A stretch of 62,974 bases of DNA, from contig JACCYQ010000067.1 in the NCBI GenBank assembly GCA_013696395.1, positions 1 to 62,974 on the forward strand, written 5' to 3'. Position numbers and translations under genes: made by a program. Below are positions 55,178 through 62,974 of the stretch, piece by piece (positions within the stretch are counted from its first letter, which is position 1; the number at the start of each line of letters is the position of its first letter). The notes below the pieces were generated by a model. The model was given only the letters and a program-made list of their open reading frames with translations. It made no database searches and was not told the DNA's origin. The DNA is from Chitinophagaceae bacterium. GTDB taxonomy: Bacteria > Bacteroidota > Bacteroidia > Chitinophagales > Chitinophagaceae.

Positions 55178-57898
55178 ATGAGGGTATACTACAAATCTAA
55201 CTTAAAATACTTGTTTTCCGCCGCACTAACAGCATTGTTATTGTTAACATTAACGTGGAAAACTTCTGCTTCGCATATTTCTTCAAAATATTTTTACATT
55301 CCATTAACAGCAAGCAGGAATTTTCAGCAACTTGATACGGTACCCAAACCCCGCATACAGGTTACCGATACATTACCTTCAAGGGATACGATTCCAATTT
55401 TTGATTCGGTGATCCAAATAGTAGATACCTTTTCCCTGAAGATGAGCAGAGATTCACTGGATGGCCCGGTGACCTATGAAGCGGAAGATTCAGCAGTTGT
55501 ACTGATACAACGGAAACAGATCCTTCTATATGGGAATACCAAAACGCAATACCAGGATATTACCCTTACTTCACCATATGTAGAACTGGACCAGCAATCA
55601 AACATTTTAACCGCCATTAGTGGAAGAGACAGTTTGGGCGAAATAGATGATCGTGCCCGATTTGTACAAGGTGAAAATAATTTTAGCAGCGATACCATCC
55701 GGTTTAATTTCAAAACGCAAAAGGGTCTTACCAAAAATACATTTACCCAATCGGGTGAAATGTTTATACAAGGTAAGGATATTAAAAAAGTTGGCGCTGA
55801 TACTTATTTTGTAAGTGAAGGAATATTTACCACCTGCAACCTGGATGAACCGCATTTTGCATTCAAATCCAATAAATTAAAATTAATTAATGAAAAGCTT
55901 GCCATTTCGGGACCTACACACCCGGAGTTTGAAGGTGTACCGATTCCTATATACCTGCCATTCGGATTTTATCCATTAAGTCGTGGTCAGCATTCCGGTA
56001 TGCTGGCACCCAGTTTTGCCACTAATGAACAAATGGGTTTGGGATTAGAAGGTCTTGGTTATTATAAAGTATTGAATGAATTTATTGATGTAACCCTGCG
56101 TGGAAATATTTATTCTTATGGGGGCTGGCTTGCCAGCTTTTCACCTACTTACCGAAAAAGATACAAATACAATGGAGCCTTTAACCTGACTGTACAAAAT
56201 ACCCGGGCTAATTTTAAAGGTGATCCGGATTTTTTAAATTCAAAAAGTTTCCAGGTAAACTGGAACCACACTGTAGATAGCCGTGCAAGACCAGGTACAA
56301 CATTTGGAGCCAGTGTCAATGCAGGTTCAACCCAGTTTAACCGTTTGGTACCCAATAATGTAAATCAGAATTTTCAAAACCAGCTTTATTCCAGTATTCG
56401 TTATTCTAAAACATGGCAGGATAAACCATATAGTCTTACCCTGAGTGCCAACCATAGCCAGAATAATAATACAAGGCTTGTGAATGTTAGTTTGCCCGAT
56501 GCCGGATTTACGGTGAATACCATTTATCCATTGCAACCAAAAGAACTGATCGGATCACCAAAATGGTATGAAAAATTAGGTGTTGGTTATAATGGTGCAT
56601 TTCGTAACCAGATAGCTTTTTATGATTCTGCATTTAATTTTCGCAACCTGATTGATACTTTTCAATGGGGTGCGCAACATAGTATTCCTATTTCACTTTC
56701 CTTGCCGCCTATTTTAGGTGGAGCAATAATGGTTTCACCAAATGTTTCCTACAGCCAAACCTGGTTTGCACAAACTTTCCATCGCCGATGGAATAATATA
56801 AATCAAAAGGTAGACACCGTTATTAATAAAGGTTTTTTTACAGATCATAGTTTGTCCACTGGTATTGGTTTAAATACCGCTGTATTCGGAACCTATAATT
56901 TCAAGAATTCAAATATCATAGCTATCAGGCACGTGATCCGTCCCACACTTAGTGTTAATTACAGGCCAGATTTGTCGGGGAAACATTATTATGATGTGCA
57001 GGTGGATACAACCGGAAGGACTTTGCGCTTTAATGAATTTGCCGGGGGATTATATTCCTTTTATGGTGAAGGTGAATTTGGTGGCTTGAGTTTCCAGATT
57101 GATAATAATATCGAAATGAAACATCGAAACCGGAAAGATACCGGTGAAGCGGCCATCAGAAAAATTCGATTGATCGATGGATTTGGAATGAGTTCATCAT
57201 ATAACTTTTTCGCAGATTCCCTGAAATTACAACCATTTAATCTATACCTGCGGAGCACCCTGTTTGAGAAAATAAATATCAGCGCCAATGCAACGCTTAA
57301 TCCCTATGAAAGAGATAGCAGGGGCAGGAATCTGGATCGTTATGTCTGGAGTAGTGGTCGGTTTACGCCGGGGAATATAACCAATGGAAATATTGCCATC
57401 TCCACCCAATTTCAAAGCAAACCAAAAGATTCTGAAAAGGAGGCCAAAAAGCAAGAGCAGTTGGATATGCAGAGAAGTGATCCCGCACTGGTAGGGGATC
57501 AGCAAAGATTGCTGGAATATATGCAGCAAAATCCCAACGAATTTGTGGACTTTAACATTCCCTGGACATTGGGTTTATCATTTTCACTGAACTTCTTTGA
57601 ACAATTGAGACCGGATTATAGTGGCTTTTCCACTGAATTCAGCAGTGACCTCCGTTTCAATGGAAGTTTTAATTTAACAGAGAAATGGAATTTCAGCGCT
57701 GATGGATATTATAATTTAAACACCCGGGAATTGCAGACTTTCCAGATGTCTATTTCAAGAGATCTGCATTGCTGGCAAATGTCTATCAGTGTGGCGCCGG
57801 TAGGTTTGTTTCGTTATTTCAGCATTAATATCAATCCTAAATCCGCTTTATTACAGGATTTGAAAGTGAATCGAACAAGATCTTTCCAGACATTTTAA
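55178..57898 (+). CDS. lptD: LptD-like LPS assembly outer-membrane protein
   Basis: The 906-residue protein has a signal peptide (about 1-32), an OstA-type jellyroll region (about 85-215, with YEAEDSAVVLIQRKQILLYG and LYGNTKTQYQDITLTSPYVE), then a large barrel domain. The barrel has PIYLPFGFYPLSRGQHSGMLAP near 252-273, a conserved LptD-type segment, and ends in KVNRTRSFQTF. LptD inserts lipopolysaccharide into the outer leaflet. In this phylum the LPS may be lipooligosaccharide. It ends overlapping the converging plsC gene by four bases. Confidence 0.85.
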   Translation: MRVYYKSNLKYLFSAALTALLLLTLTWKTSASHISSKYFYIPLTASRNFQQLDTVPKPRIQVTDTLPSRDTIPIFDSVIQIVDTFSLKMSRDSLDGPVTYEAEDSAVVLIQRKQILLYGNTKTQYQDITLTSPYVELDQQSNILTAISGRDSLGEIDDRARFVQGENNFSSDTIRFNFKTQKGLTKNTFTQSGEMFIQGKDIKKVGADTYFVSEGIFTTCNLDEPHFAFKSNKLKLINEKLAISGPTHPEFEGVPIPIYLPFGFYPLSRGQHSGMLAPSFATNEQMGLGLEGLGYYKVLNEFIDVTLRGNIYSYGGWLASFSPTYRKRYKYNGAFNLTVQNTRANFKGDPDFLNSKSFQVNWNHTVDSRARPGTTFGASVNAGSTQFNRLVPNNVNQNFQNQLYSSIRYSKTWQDKPYSLTLSANHSQNNNTRLVNVSLPDAGFTVNTIYPLQPKELIGSPKWYEKLGVGYNGAFRNQIAFYDSAFNFRNLIDTFQWGAQHSIPISLSLPPILGGAIMVSPNVSYSQTWFAQTFHRRWNNINQKVDTVINKGFFTDHSLSTGIGLNTAVFGTYNFKNSNIIAIRHVIRPTLSVNYRPDLSGKHYYDVQVDTTGRTLRFNEFAGGLYSFYGEGEFGGLSFQIDNNIEMKHRNRKDTGEAAIRKIRLIDGFGMSSSYNFFADSLKLQPFNLYLRSTLFEKINISANATLNPYERDSRGRNLDRYVWSSGRFTPGNITNGNIAISTQFQSKPKDSEKEAKKQEQLDMQRSDPALVGDQQRLLEYMQQNPNEFVDFNIPWTLGLSFSLNFFEQLRPDYSGFSTEFSSDLRFNGSFNLTEKWNFSADGYYNLNTRELQTFQMSISRDLHCWQMSISVAPVGLFRYFSININPKSALLQDLKVNRTRSFQTF

Positions 57899-58638
57899 CG
57901 CTTATTTTCAACAATAAACCGGCGCATGATCTCCTGCACCTGATTCTTTAAATTTTCTGCAGTTTCATTTTCGGCTATGGGTACAGGTTGCAGATGGTGC
58001 ATCTCTACACGGTGAGGCCAGAAAAAGAATTTTTTATGCAGTGGCAAAACTCTTTCCGTATAAAAAATTACAGTGGGTAAAATCGGCTTGCGGGTATCTA
58101 TAGCCAGCCTGAATGCTCCATCGTGAAAACGTTGAAGGGGTTCTTTTGTTTTGTTGCGGGTGCCTTCGGCAAAGATCACCATATGCATGCCCAATTTCAG
58201 CACTTCTTTCATTTTCATATAACTCGCCTTACGGCTTGCTTCACTTTTGCGATTTACCAAAACACTTCCTCCTTTATAAATAATATTGAATACAGGGATT
58301 TTAGCCATTTCATCTTTGGCAATAGTTTTATTGGGGCCGGGTATGCCGGGCGATGTAAGTGGTACATCCATGAATGAATTATGATTGCAAACGATAATGA
58401 AATTTTCGCCTTTTTTAAAATATTCCCGGCCGGTAAAAATGCGGCGTACTCCTATCAGCACAAAAAACATTTTCATCCATACTCTGGAAACATTTATAAA
58501 AACGGTACTGCGCCGGGGTTCGGTTTTGATAAACCGGGTAAGCCATGCAGCGGGAATGATCAGCAGCATGGTAATGACAAAAACGAATAATGCCCAGAAG
58601 GCTAAAATGCGACCCAGAAAATTTTTAATGACTTCCAT
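57895..58638 (-). CDS. plsC: 1-acyl-sn-glycerol-3-phosphate acyltransferase (PlsC family)
   Basis: The 247-residue protein has an N-terminal membrane helix (about 13-33), then the acyltransferase motifs: NHNSFMD near 86-92 (HX4D), GGSVLVNRKS near 124, and FAEGTRNKTKEP near 156-167. It adds the second acyl chain to lysophosphatidic acid in membrane lipid synthesis. It overlaps lptD convergently and lies downstream of ung on the same strand. Confidence 0.9.
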   Translation of the reverse strand: MEVIKNFLGRILAFWALFVFVITMLLIIPAAWLTRFIKTEPRRSTVFINVSRVWMKMFFVLIGVRRIFTGREYFKKGENFIIVCNHNSFMDVPLTSPGIPGPNKTIAKDEMAKIPVFNIIYKGGSVLVNRKSEASRKASYMKMKEVLKLGMHMVIFAEGTRNKTKEPLQRFHDGAFRLAIDTRKPILPTVIFYTERVLPLHKKFFFWPHRVEMHHLQPVPIAENETAENLKNQVQEIMRRFIVENKR

Positions 58639-58692
58639 TAATCTTTTATTAATGGCGAAAATAAAAGATAGCCCGTTCTTTATTTTATTTTT

Positions 58693-59361
58693 TTATAAAT
58701 GCCAGTTTATCGGGTCAATATGATGAACGGCCAGGTATTCATTTGCTTTTGAAAAATGCCGGCATCCGGAAAATTTGGTAACGCTAAAAGGGGAGGGATG
58801 TGCCGATTCTAAAACCAGGTGATGGTTAACATCGATCAAAGTTTTTTTATGGCGGGCAAAGTTTCCCCATAATAAAAACACCAGGTTTTTTTTCTGGGTT
58901 GATAATATTCTGATCACTTCATCCGTAAAATTCATCCATCCAATTTTTTCATGGCTTGCGGGTTCATTAGCTCTTACAGTTAATATCGCATTTAATAATA
59001 AAACACCTTGATGTGCCCATGAACTAAGGTTCCCGGAAGCATTAATCGGAACACCTAAATCAGTATTCAATTCTTTAAAAATATTTACGAGTGAGGGTGG
59101 GGGTTTGGTACCATGCTGAACGGAGAAACATAATCCATGTGCCTGTCCCGCACCATGATAGGGATCCTGGCCGAGAATGACCACTTTCACTTTATCGAAT
59201 GGAGTAGAATCAAATGCATAGAATATCTGTGATCCTTTGGGATAAATCATTTTACCCTGTGCTTTTTCAATTTTTATATGGTTGACAATTTCGCTGAAAT
59301 AGGGCTTATCAAATTCTGCCTGTAACACTTTCTTCCAGCGCTCTTCTATTTTTACATCCAT
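58693..59361 (-). CDS. ung: Uracil-DNA glycosylase
   Basis: Starting at MDVKIEERW gives 222 residues, the family length. A longer frame to 59451 would be read out of octamer repeats and is rejected. The motifs are GQDPYHGAGQAHGLCFSV near 61-78 (catalytic Asp) and HPSPFSV near 186-192 (catalytic His). It removes uracil from DNA as the first step of base excision repair. It lies 54 bases upstream of plsC on the same strand. Confidence 0.95.
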   Translation of the reverse strand: MDVKIEERWKKVLQAEFDKPYFSEIVNHIKIEKAQGKMIYPKGSQIFYAFDSTPFDKVKVVILGQDPYHGAGQAHGLCFSVQHGTKPPPSLVNIFKELNTDLGVPINASGNLSSWAHQGVLLLNAILTVRANEPASHEKIGWMNFTDEVIRILSTQKKNLVFLLWGNFARHKKTLIDVNHHLVLESAHPSPFSVTKFSGCRHFSKANEYLAVHHIDPINWHL

Positions 59362-59387
59362 ATATTGGAAGTTAAGCATGAAAATGC

Positions 59388-59419
59388 AATTTGAGAATTT
59401 GACAATTTGAGAATTTGAT
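59388..59419 (+). repeat. Four tandem octamers AATTTGAN upstream of ung
   Basis: AATTTGAG, AATTTGAC, AATTTGAG and AATTTGAT follow without gaps. This is the same word family and 8-base period as the repeats flanking the IVS-protein gene at 37830-38275, but no gene is enclosed here. Confidence 0.75.
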
Positions 59420-59485
59420 AATGGCGTGAAAAAGGAAAATAAACAATTCAATTATCCAAACTGATGTACAACGCTTTTTAGATTT

Positions 59486-60079
59486 TTATTGATCCGTAAT
59501 AATGTAGCCAATAGGTTTAAATGAATAATTATTCGACATACCTGCAGAACATGCGGTAAGCCCAACTACCAGGTCCATATTTGCCTGCAATTTGATATGG
59601 TCTCCCTTTTTGCTTTTAGGAGGCAAAACGGAAATTTTTCCGGTTTCTGCATCCACTGGTACATTCATGAAAATATTAAAACAGGTAGGGATCATATCCG
59701 GCTCTATCCCATGTTCTTTTAATACTGCTGTTAAATTTCCATGACATCCCCTGTGCGGATTTGTATCACCATAAATTATCCGGAATGTATCGGCGCTGCA
59801 TGGCGTCAACAGGAAATCATGACGGCCAACCGTATCCTCAGTCATTTGAAACATAACTTTACTGCGATTCGAATAAAATTTATGGCCTTTGGTCAAATAG
59901 ATTGTTTCAGCATAATCGATGGTACGGCCGGAAGAAAGATATTCTCTTTTATCATCTAAGCTAAAGCAAATAAAATCAGCGACCTGTTCGCCTTCAATAT
60001 CCACCACCTTTAATATTTGCCCCTTTTTTAAAATGAATGAAGCGGCACTACGTGGTTGAATAATGTTTAATTTTTCCAT
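59486..60079 (-). CDS. DUF1989 (urea carboxylase-associated type) protein
   Basis: The 197-residue protein matches the DUF1989 family, which is often annotated as urea carboxylase- or urea amidolyase-associated. Features are KKGQILKVVDIEGEQVADF near 18-36, TPCSADTFRIIYG near 90-102, HRGCHGNL near 106-113 and FNIFMNVPVD near 130-139. It is cytoplasmic and may bind a metal through these Cys/His residues. No urea carboxylase or amidolyase genes are present. It overlaps the GntA-like gene by 32 bases, so the two are tightly coupled. Confidence 0.82.
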   Translation of the reverse strand: MEKLNIIQPRSAASFILKKGQILKVVDIEGEQVADFICFSLDDKREYLSSGRTIDYAETIYLTKGHKFYSNRSKVMFQMTEDTVGRHDFLLTPCSADTFRIIYGDTNPHRGCHGNLTAVLKEHGIEPDMIPTCFNIFMNVPVDAETGKISVLPPKSKKGDHIKLQANMDLVVGLTACSAGMSNNYSFKPIGYIITDQ

Positions 60080-60746
60080 GATTTATTTTTAGGGGACATT
60101 TCCAGTGCTCATTATATTTCATTCCACTGTATTGAATGGCTTCAGAGGATTCACTAAAATCACTGAGCATTGGATTTACAGACCCTGAATACAGGTCATC
60201 GCGATTCCTGATCGCTTTTTGCATGGGTTCGTATTTGCCATGCTGCCTTAATTCTTCAAATTGAATATGCGGATTGAAGATAATTGCCGGGTATTTAAAC
60301 CGCCTTGCATTTCGATTGCTGGAAGGATGCATGCCAATTACAAAAAAAGCTTCTTTCTTTAAACTGTAACTGAAATCCGGTGAACCAGGATCATAAGCAA
60401 CTCTTTCATCGTACTCATATTGTAAGGCATCCATATTACTTAATGACTGCAGTCTTAACCATAAAAGTTGATCAAATAATTTTTCATCCAGATTCAACGG
60501 TTGTTTAAATATAATTACCGCACTGTGATACAATGAATCAGCATTGCGAAAATCATCTACAAAATCATACAAAAAATGCAACAATTCTTTATCCTGTTGC
60601 GGGCAAGCCATATGACCGGCCACCATGCATTTTATCTGATCACTGGCGAGTGCTGCTTTAGCGGCTACACAGGGAAATTCCTTTTCAGAAAGTTGTTCAA
60701 AAAAGATCCTGATAATATCCTCTTCTTCAGTTTCTTGCATTACCAT
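60048..60746 (-). CDS. GntA/YqcI-YcgG-type putative heme-dependent N-oxygenase
   Basis: The 232-residue protein matches the YqcI/YcgG family, which includes GntA, the heme-dependent N-hydroxylase of guanitoxin biosynthesis. Family-type segments are FPCVAAKAALASDQI near 23-37, FFVIGMHPSSNRNARRFKYP near 133-152, and IIFNPHIQFEELR. Heme ligands cannot be confirmed from one sequence. The other guanitoxin genes are absent, so the substrate is probably a different guanidine or amine. It overlaps the DUF1989 gene and follows an ATP-grasp gene by 46 bases. Confidence 0.8.
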   Translation of the reverse strand: MVMQETEEEDIIRIFFEQLSEKEFPCVAAKAALASDQIKCMVAGHMACPQQDKELLHFLYDFVDDFRNADSLYHSAVIIFKQPLNLDEKLFDQLLWLRLQSLSNMDALQYEYDERVAYDPGSPDFSYSLKKEAFFVIGMHPSSNRNARRFKYPAIIFNPHIQFEELRQHGKYEPMQKAIRNRDDLYSGSVNPMLSDFSESSEAIQYSGMKYNEHWKCPLKINHGKIKHYSTT

Positions 60747-60792
60747 AGTATTCTTCTGATGAAAAAAATCATGCCTTATTTAATCAGTGGCA

Positions 60793-61851
60793 TTATAATT
60801 CCGTTTCTTTATCAATTCTTTTCAGTTCCTTGAAATACCTGTTTGAAGCTTTTAAAAAACTAAGTCCTTTCCTGAAAGGCCAGTATGGAAAACCATTTGA
60901 ATGATTGAACCGGGAGATCTGGTACAATACTTCCCAATGATGCACCAGGATGCGATAAGCTTGCCACAATGAATTATTGTTGCCGTAAATATGGTGTGGT
61001 TCAGCGCCCGATCCATTGTATTCAAGTATGGTGAAATTTTTCCCATTTTTTAGATCATTGATGCTGGCACATTTAATATCGTAACGGCCATAATAAAAGT
61101 GGCGTGCATAATGACTCAGATCATCAAATATTTTTAAAAGCTTATCATCTTTTTCATGGGCCAGACTGATCAGCCGGCTACCCCGACTTAAATTCAATGC
61201 ATAGGACAAAACGAATATTTCTCCTTTGGGTATAATTTCATGCAAGCGACTTTCATGTTTTGAAAGTTGCTCTTTCAACCTGAATAAAACACGTGGATGC
61301 TCCTTGATTAATTTTTTCAAAGTTGACACTCCGTCACCCGTGACCTGCAAAAATTCTTTTTTTACAAATCCGGTGATATGGCCTTTTGGCTGGTGGGGAA
61401 AGCGGTAATAAAATACACTGACTTCAATGGGATAAGGAGCCAGTTCCTGCAAAATATAAGTGGCCGGCATTAGCTGGTGATAAATTTTTAACTGTTCCTG
61501 ATTTTCAATATTGCGGAACATGAAACCCATCATACCTACATCGGGTTTTACAACAAATGGGTAAGTAAATTCATTTTCTGTAACCAGGCCGTTCAAATCA
61601 TCTGCTGGGATTTTGGGATCAATAAAAATGCTTTTGGGATAACTGCCGGGCGGCAATTGCTCATACATTTCCTTTTTACTTTCACCTTCAAAACCGCCAA
61701 ATGTAAGGGTAGGATTTGAAGGGGTGAAAAACCACCACGAACGGGCTTTTAAACAATACCAAAGCCAAACGGGTGCCAGCGGAATATATTTGGTAAAATA
61801 ATACCAGGTTTCCCAATTTGTGAGCCTGTAAAAAAAACGCCTGATGGTCAT
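60793..61851 (-). CDS. ATP-grasp fold protein (D-Ala-D-Ala ligase-like)
   Basis: Starting at MTIRRFFYRL gives 352 residues; the longer start at 61881 adds ten residues before a basic N-terminus. ATP-grasp features include PFVVKPDVGMMGFMFRN near 99-115, YILQELAPYPIEVSVFYYRF near 132-151, and DIKCASINDL near 256 with ILEYNGSGAEP near 274-284 for the metal-binding Glu and Asn. Such proteins couple a carboxylate to an amine with ATP. The N-terminal 50 residues are hydrophobic and aromatic. It heads the operon with the GntA-like and DUF1989 genes. Confidence 0.72.
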   Translation of the reverse strand: MTIRRFFYRLTNWETWYYFTKYIPLAPVWLWYCLKARSWWFFTPSNPTLTFGGFEGESKKEMYEQLPPGSYPKSIFIDPKIPADDLNGLVTENEFTYPFVVKPDVGMMGFMFRNIENQEQLKIYHQLMPATYILQELAPYPIEVSVFYYRFPHQPKGHITGFVKKEFLQVTGDGVSTLKKLIKEHPRVLFRLKEQLSKHESRLHEIIPKGEIFVLSYALNLSRGSRLISLAHEKDDKLLKIFDDLSHYARHFYYGRYDIKCASINDLKNGKNFTILEYNGSGAEPHHIYGNNNSLWQAYRILVHHWEVLYQISRFNHSNGFPYWPFRKGLSFLKASNRYFKELKRIDKETEL

Positions 61852-61999
61852 TAGAACAAATTTAATTAGATTTTTTTGCAAGCTCAGGCATCTCCACTGC
61901 TTAGAAAGAGTTTTGCAGGGCTTGTAAATTTTCTTTTATTTTGCGCCCTTGGGTTATGGCGCGGTAGTTATACTAGTCATTACTTATATTGAATGAATA

Positions 62000-62054
62000 G
62001 GCCCGGTAGCTCAGCTGGATAGAGCACCCCGACTTTAAGTCGGGGAGGTCATTG
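62000..62054 (+). pseudogene. 5'-half tRNA copy with a palindromic anticodon-arm replacement
   Basis: GGCCCGG, the D arm GCTCAGCTGGATAGAGC and AGGTCATTG match the 5' half of the intact tRNA-Arg 104 bases downstream. In place of the anticodon arm is CCCCGACTT-T-AAGTCGGGG (62027-62045), a perfect 9-bp palindrome that cannot form a normal 7-base anticodon loop. The T arm and 3' acceptor strand are missing; the sequence instead becomes AT-rich with a repeated ATTGTTAAATTGAAT (62051 and 62080 regions). It is not a functional tRNA. Confidence 0.8.
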
Positions 62055-62103
62055 TTAAATTGAATTTTAATTTTCGGTTATTGTTAAATTGAATGTAAAA
62101 ATA

Positions 62104-62177
<74 letters not shown>

Positions 62178-62217
62178 CAAAAGCGTGTCGCATAGTGAAC
62201 ATTTTTTTTATTTTATG

Positions 62218-62481
62218 ATGGCAACCGTTTACATACTTTATTCAGACATGCTTGACAAGTACTATATTGGCTGTACAGCAGATGCCCTGGAACAAAGACT
62301 GCGTAAGCATCTTTATGATCACAAGGGATTTACTGCAAGAGCTAAAGACTGGATAATTGCTTATCATGAACTATTCGAAAACAAATCGGATGCGCTAAAA
62401 AGGGAAAAAGAAATAAAGAGTTGGAAAAGCAAAAACAGAATTAAAGAATTGATAAGTTCCGCAAATAGAGCATCCCGCTAA
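62218..62481 (+). CDS. Small GIY-YIG nuclease between tRNA halves
   Basis: Starting at MATVYILYSD gives 87 residues; earlier frame starts lack support. The protein is a single GIY-YIG domain: VYILYSDMLDKYYIGCT (positions 4-20) with the GIY/YIG-equivalent strands, LEQRLRKHL near 25 with the conserved Arg, and ALKREKEIKSWK near 64 with the conserved Glu. This matches the UPF0213/YhbQ-like and homing-type small nucleases. The last six codons and the stop (62461-62481) lie inside a tRNA-derived sequence, so the gene is physically fused to the duplicated tRNA 3' half. Confidence 0.88.
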   Translation: MATVYILYSDMLDKYYIGCTADALEQRLRKHLYDHKGFTARAKDWIIAYHELFENKSDALKREKEIKSWKSKNRIKELISSANRASR

Positions 62482-62544
62482 GGGCGGGAAGGTCATTGGT
62501 TCCCTGACTGTGTCACGCAGGCAGGGAATCCAATCCGGGTCACA
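62466..62544 (+). pseudogene. Duplicated 3'-half tRNA-Arg with palindromic arm and T-loop insert
   Basis: TAGAGCA (end of the D arm) is followed by TCCCGC-TAAGG-GCGGGA (6-bp stem) in place of the anticodon arm, then AGGTC and ATTGGTTC. A 23-nt insert (62503-62525) splits the T loop, forming a hairpin with TTCCCTG (62500-62506) and CAGGGAA (62522-62528) as its outer stem. After it GAATCCAAT and CCGGGTC-A-CA complete the tRNA 3' end. The 3' half is otherwise the same as that of the intact tRNA-Arg. Confidence 0.85.
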
Positions 62545-62552
62545 AAAGAATT

Positions 62553-62586
62553 AAAGGTTTCAAGAAATTGAGACCTTTTTATTTTT
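62553..62586 (+). terminator. Rho-independent terminator after the tRNA cluster
   Basis: AAAGGTTTC at 62553-62561 pairs with GAGACCTTT at 62570-62578 (one G-T), followed by a T-rich tract. Confidence 0.78.
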
Positions 62587-62798
62587 ATAGAGATGACCCT
62601 GATTCAAATTAAAAAGAAAATTGAAATAGATGGTTTTTTACTGTTTCGGATAGTTTTAAGTATTAAAGCGGATGAGTCATTTTAATATCATTCAAACTAA
62701 TTTGCATTCTCATCATAATCCATTATTTTAATGAATATCTTTCTGCGATCACTATGGAGGTAATATTTAACCTTAGACTAATAAAATCATTTTAATTT

Positions 62799-62974
62799 AT
62801 GCGCATTAGAAAATTGCTCGTCGCCAATCGTGGAGAAATTGCTATTCGTGTACTGCGGGCCGCAACAGAATTATTGATTAAAACAGTGGCTGTATATACG
62901 TATGAAGATCGTTATTCGCTGCATCGTTATAAAGCGGATGAATCCTATCAAATCGGACGAAATGATGATCCCCT
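62799..62974 (+). CDS. pyc: Pyruvate carboxylase, N-terminal fragment
   Basis: Fifty-eight codons are visible before the window ends. The N-terminus [20 protein letters not shown] is the biotin-carboxylase start, and [21 protein letters not shown] is the segment typical of pyruvate carboxylase rather than acetyl-CoA carboxylase AccC. The enzyme makes oxaloacetate from pyruvate, bicarbonate and ATP. The rest of the gene lies beyond the right edge. Confidence 0.85.
   Translation, partial: MRIRKLLVANRGEIAIRVLRAATELLIKTVAVYTYEDRYSLHRYKADESYQIGRNDDP

Noticed and set aside
59388-59419. CRISPR array
   Set aside because: Units are 8 bases with no spacers and no cas genes; the same holds for the repeats at 37830, 51092 and 47433.
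59362-59451. Longer N-terminus for uracil-DNA glycosylase
   Set aside because: The extra residues are read from the octamer repeat; the family start fits MDVKIEERW at 59361.
59486-60746. Guanitoxin biosynthesis cluster
   Set aside because: Only the N-oxygenase family member is present; the other known guanitoxin genes are missing.
62000-62054. A functional tRNA at the 5'-half copy
   Set aside because: No T arm or 3' acceptor strand, and the anticodon arm is a palindrome with no usable anticodon loop.

Overview
The window looks like a chromosomal segment of a Bacteroidota bacterium, most likely family Chitinophagaceae. Supporting signs are a SusD-like C-terminus at the left edge, a one-cytochrome sdhC-sdhA-sdhB operon, an LptD/OstA outer-membrane assembly cluster, many lipoprotein and beta-barrel genes, an AT-rich sequence, mostly weak Shine-Dalgarno sites and repeated TAnnTTTG promoter boxes typical of the phylum. 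The family assignment is inference; no rRNA is present. No phage, transposase or CRISPR array was seen.

Region by region. 1-13.5 kb: the end of a SusD-like gene and its partner lipoprotein, a PLP decarboxylase, a voltage-sensor channel with an unusual filter, a beta-lactamase-fold hydrolase, a VOC protein, an acyl desaturase, a peroxiredoxin, a Ycf48-like repeat protein, an alpha/beta hydrolase, an Ig-like lipoprotein and an M24 aminopeptidase. 13.7-19.8 kb: topoisomerase IV parE and parC in one operon, with DUF1835, DUF4260 and a truncated serine-hydrolase remnant between them. 19.8-26.5 kb: mostly minus-strand housekeeping genes (smpB, accD, class I aldolase), a conserved protein with kinase-like motifs, and a soluble metal-receptor-type protein. 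26.5-27.4 kb: a long gene-free, strongly strand-asymmetric G/T-rich tract. 27.4-34.9 kb: cystathionine beta-synthase, an ECF sigma/putative anti-sigma pair, an S41 protease, and an aminosugar kinase-murQ pair for cell-wall sugar recycling. 35-39 kb: the succinate dehydrogenase operon, split between sdhA and sdhB by a four-helix-bundle (23S IVS-type) gene that lies between inverted octamer repeats. 39-51 kb: an oligopeptidase, a 1162-residue envelope protein, NmrA, ychF, a Dps gene whose only plausible ATG is followed directly by TAG, a fused SpmA-SpmB protein and a DeoR-type regulator. 51.2-58.6 kb: an envelope cluster (OstA-like, MlaD, amidase, LptD, PlsC). 58.7-61.9 kb: ung, then an overlapping trio of DUF1989, a GntA-type (YqcI/YcgG) putative heme N-oxygenase and an ATP-grasp protein. 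62.0-62.6 kb: a tRNA-Arg(TCT) locus with a 5'-half tRNA copy, one intact tRNA, a small GIY-YIG nuclease gene and a duplicated 3'-half tRNA whose T-loop carries a 23-nt hairpin insert. The window ends in the start of pyruvate carboxylase.

The best candidates for something undescribed are the GIY-YIG/tRNA-half locus at 62.0-62.6 kb, the repeat-bounded IVS-protein cassette in the sdh operon, the G/T-rich tract at 26.65-27.14 kb, and the ATP-grasp/GntA-like/DUF1989 operon. All calls come from reading the sequence; no database search was possible.
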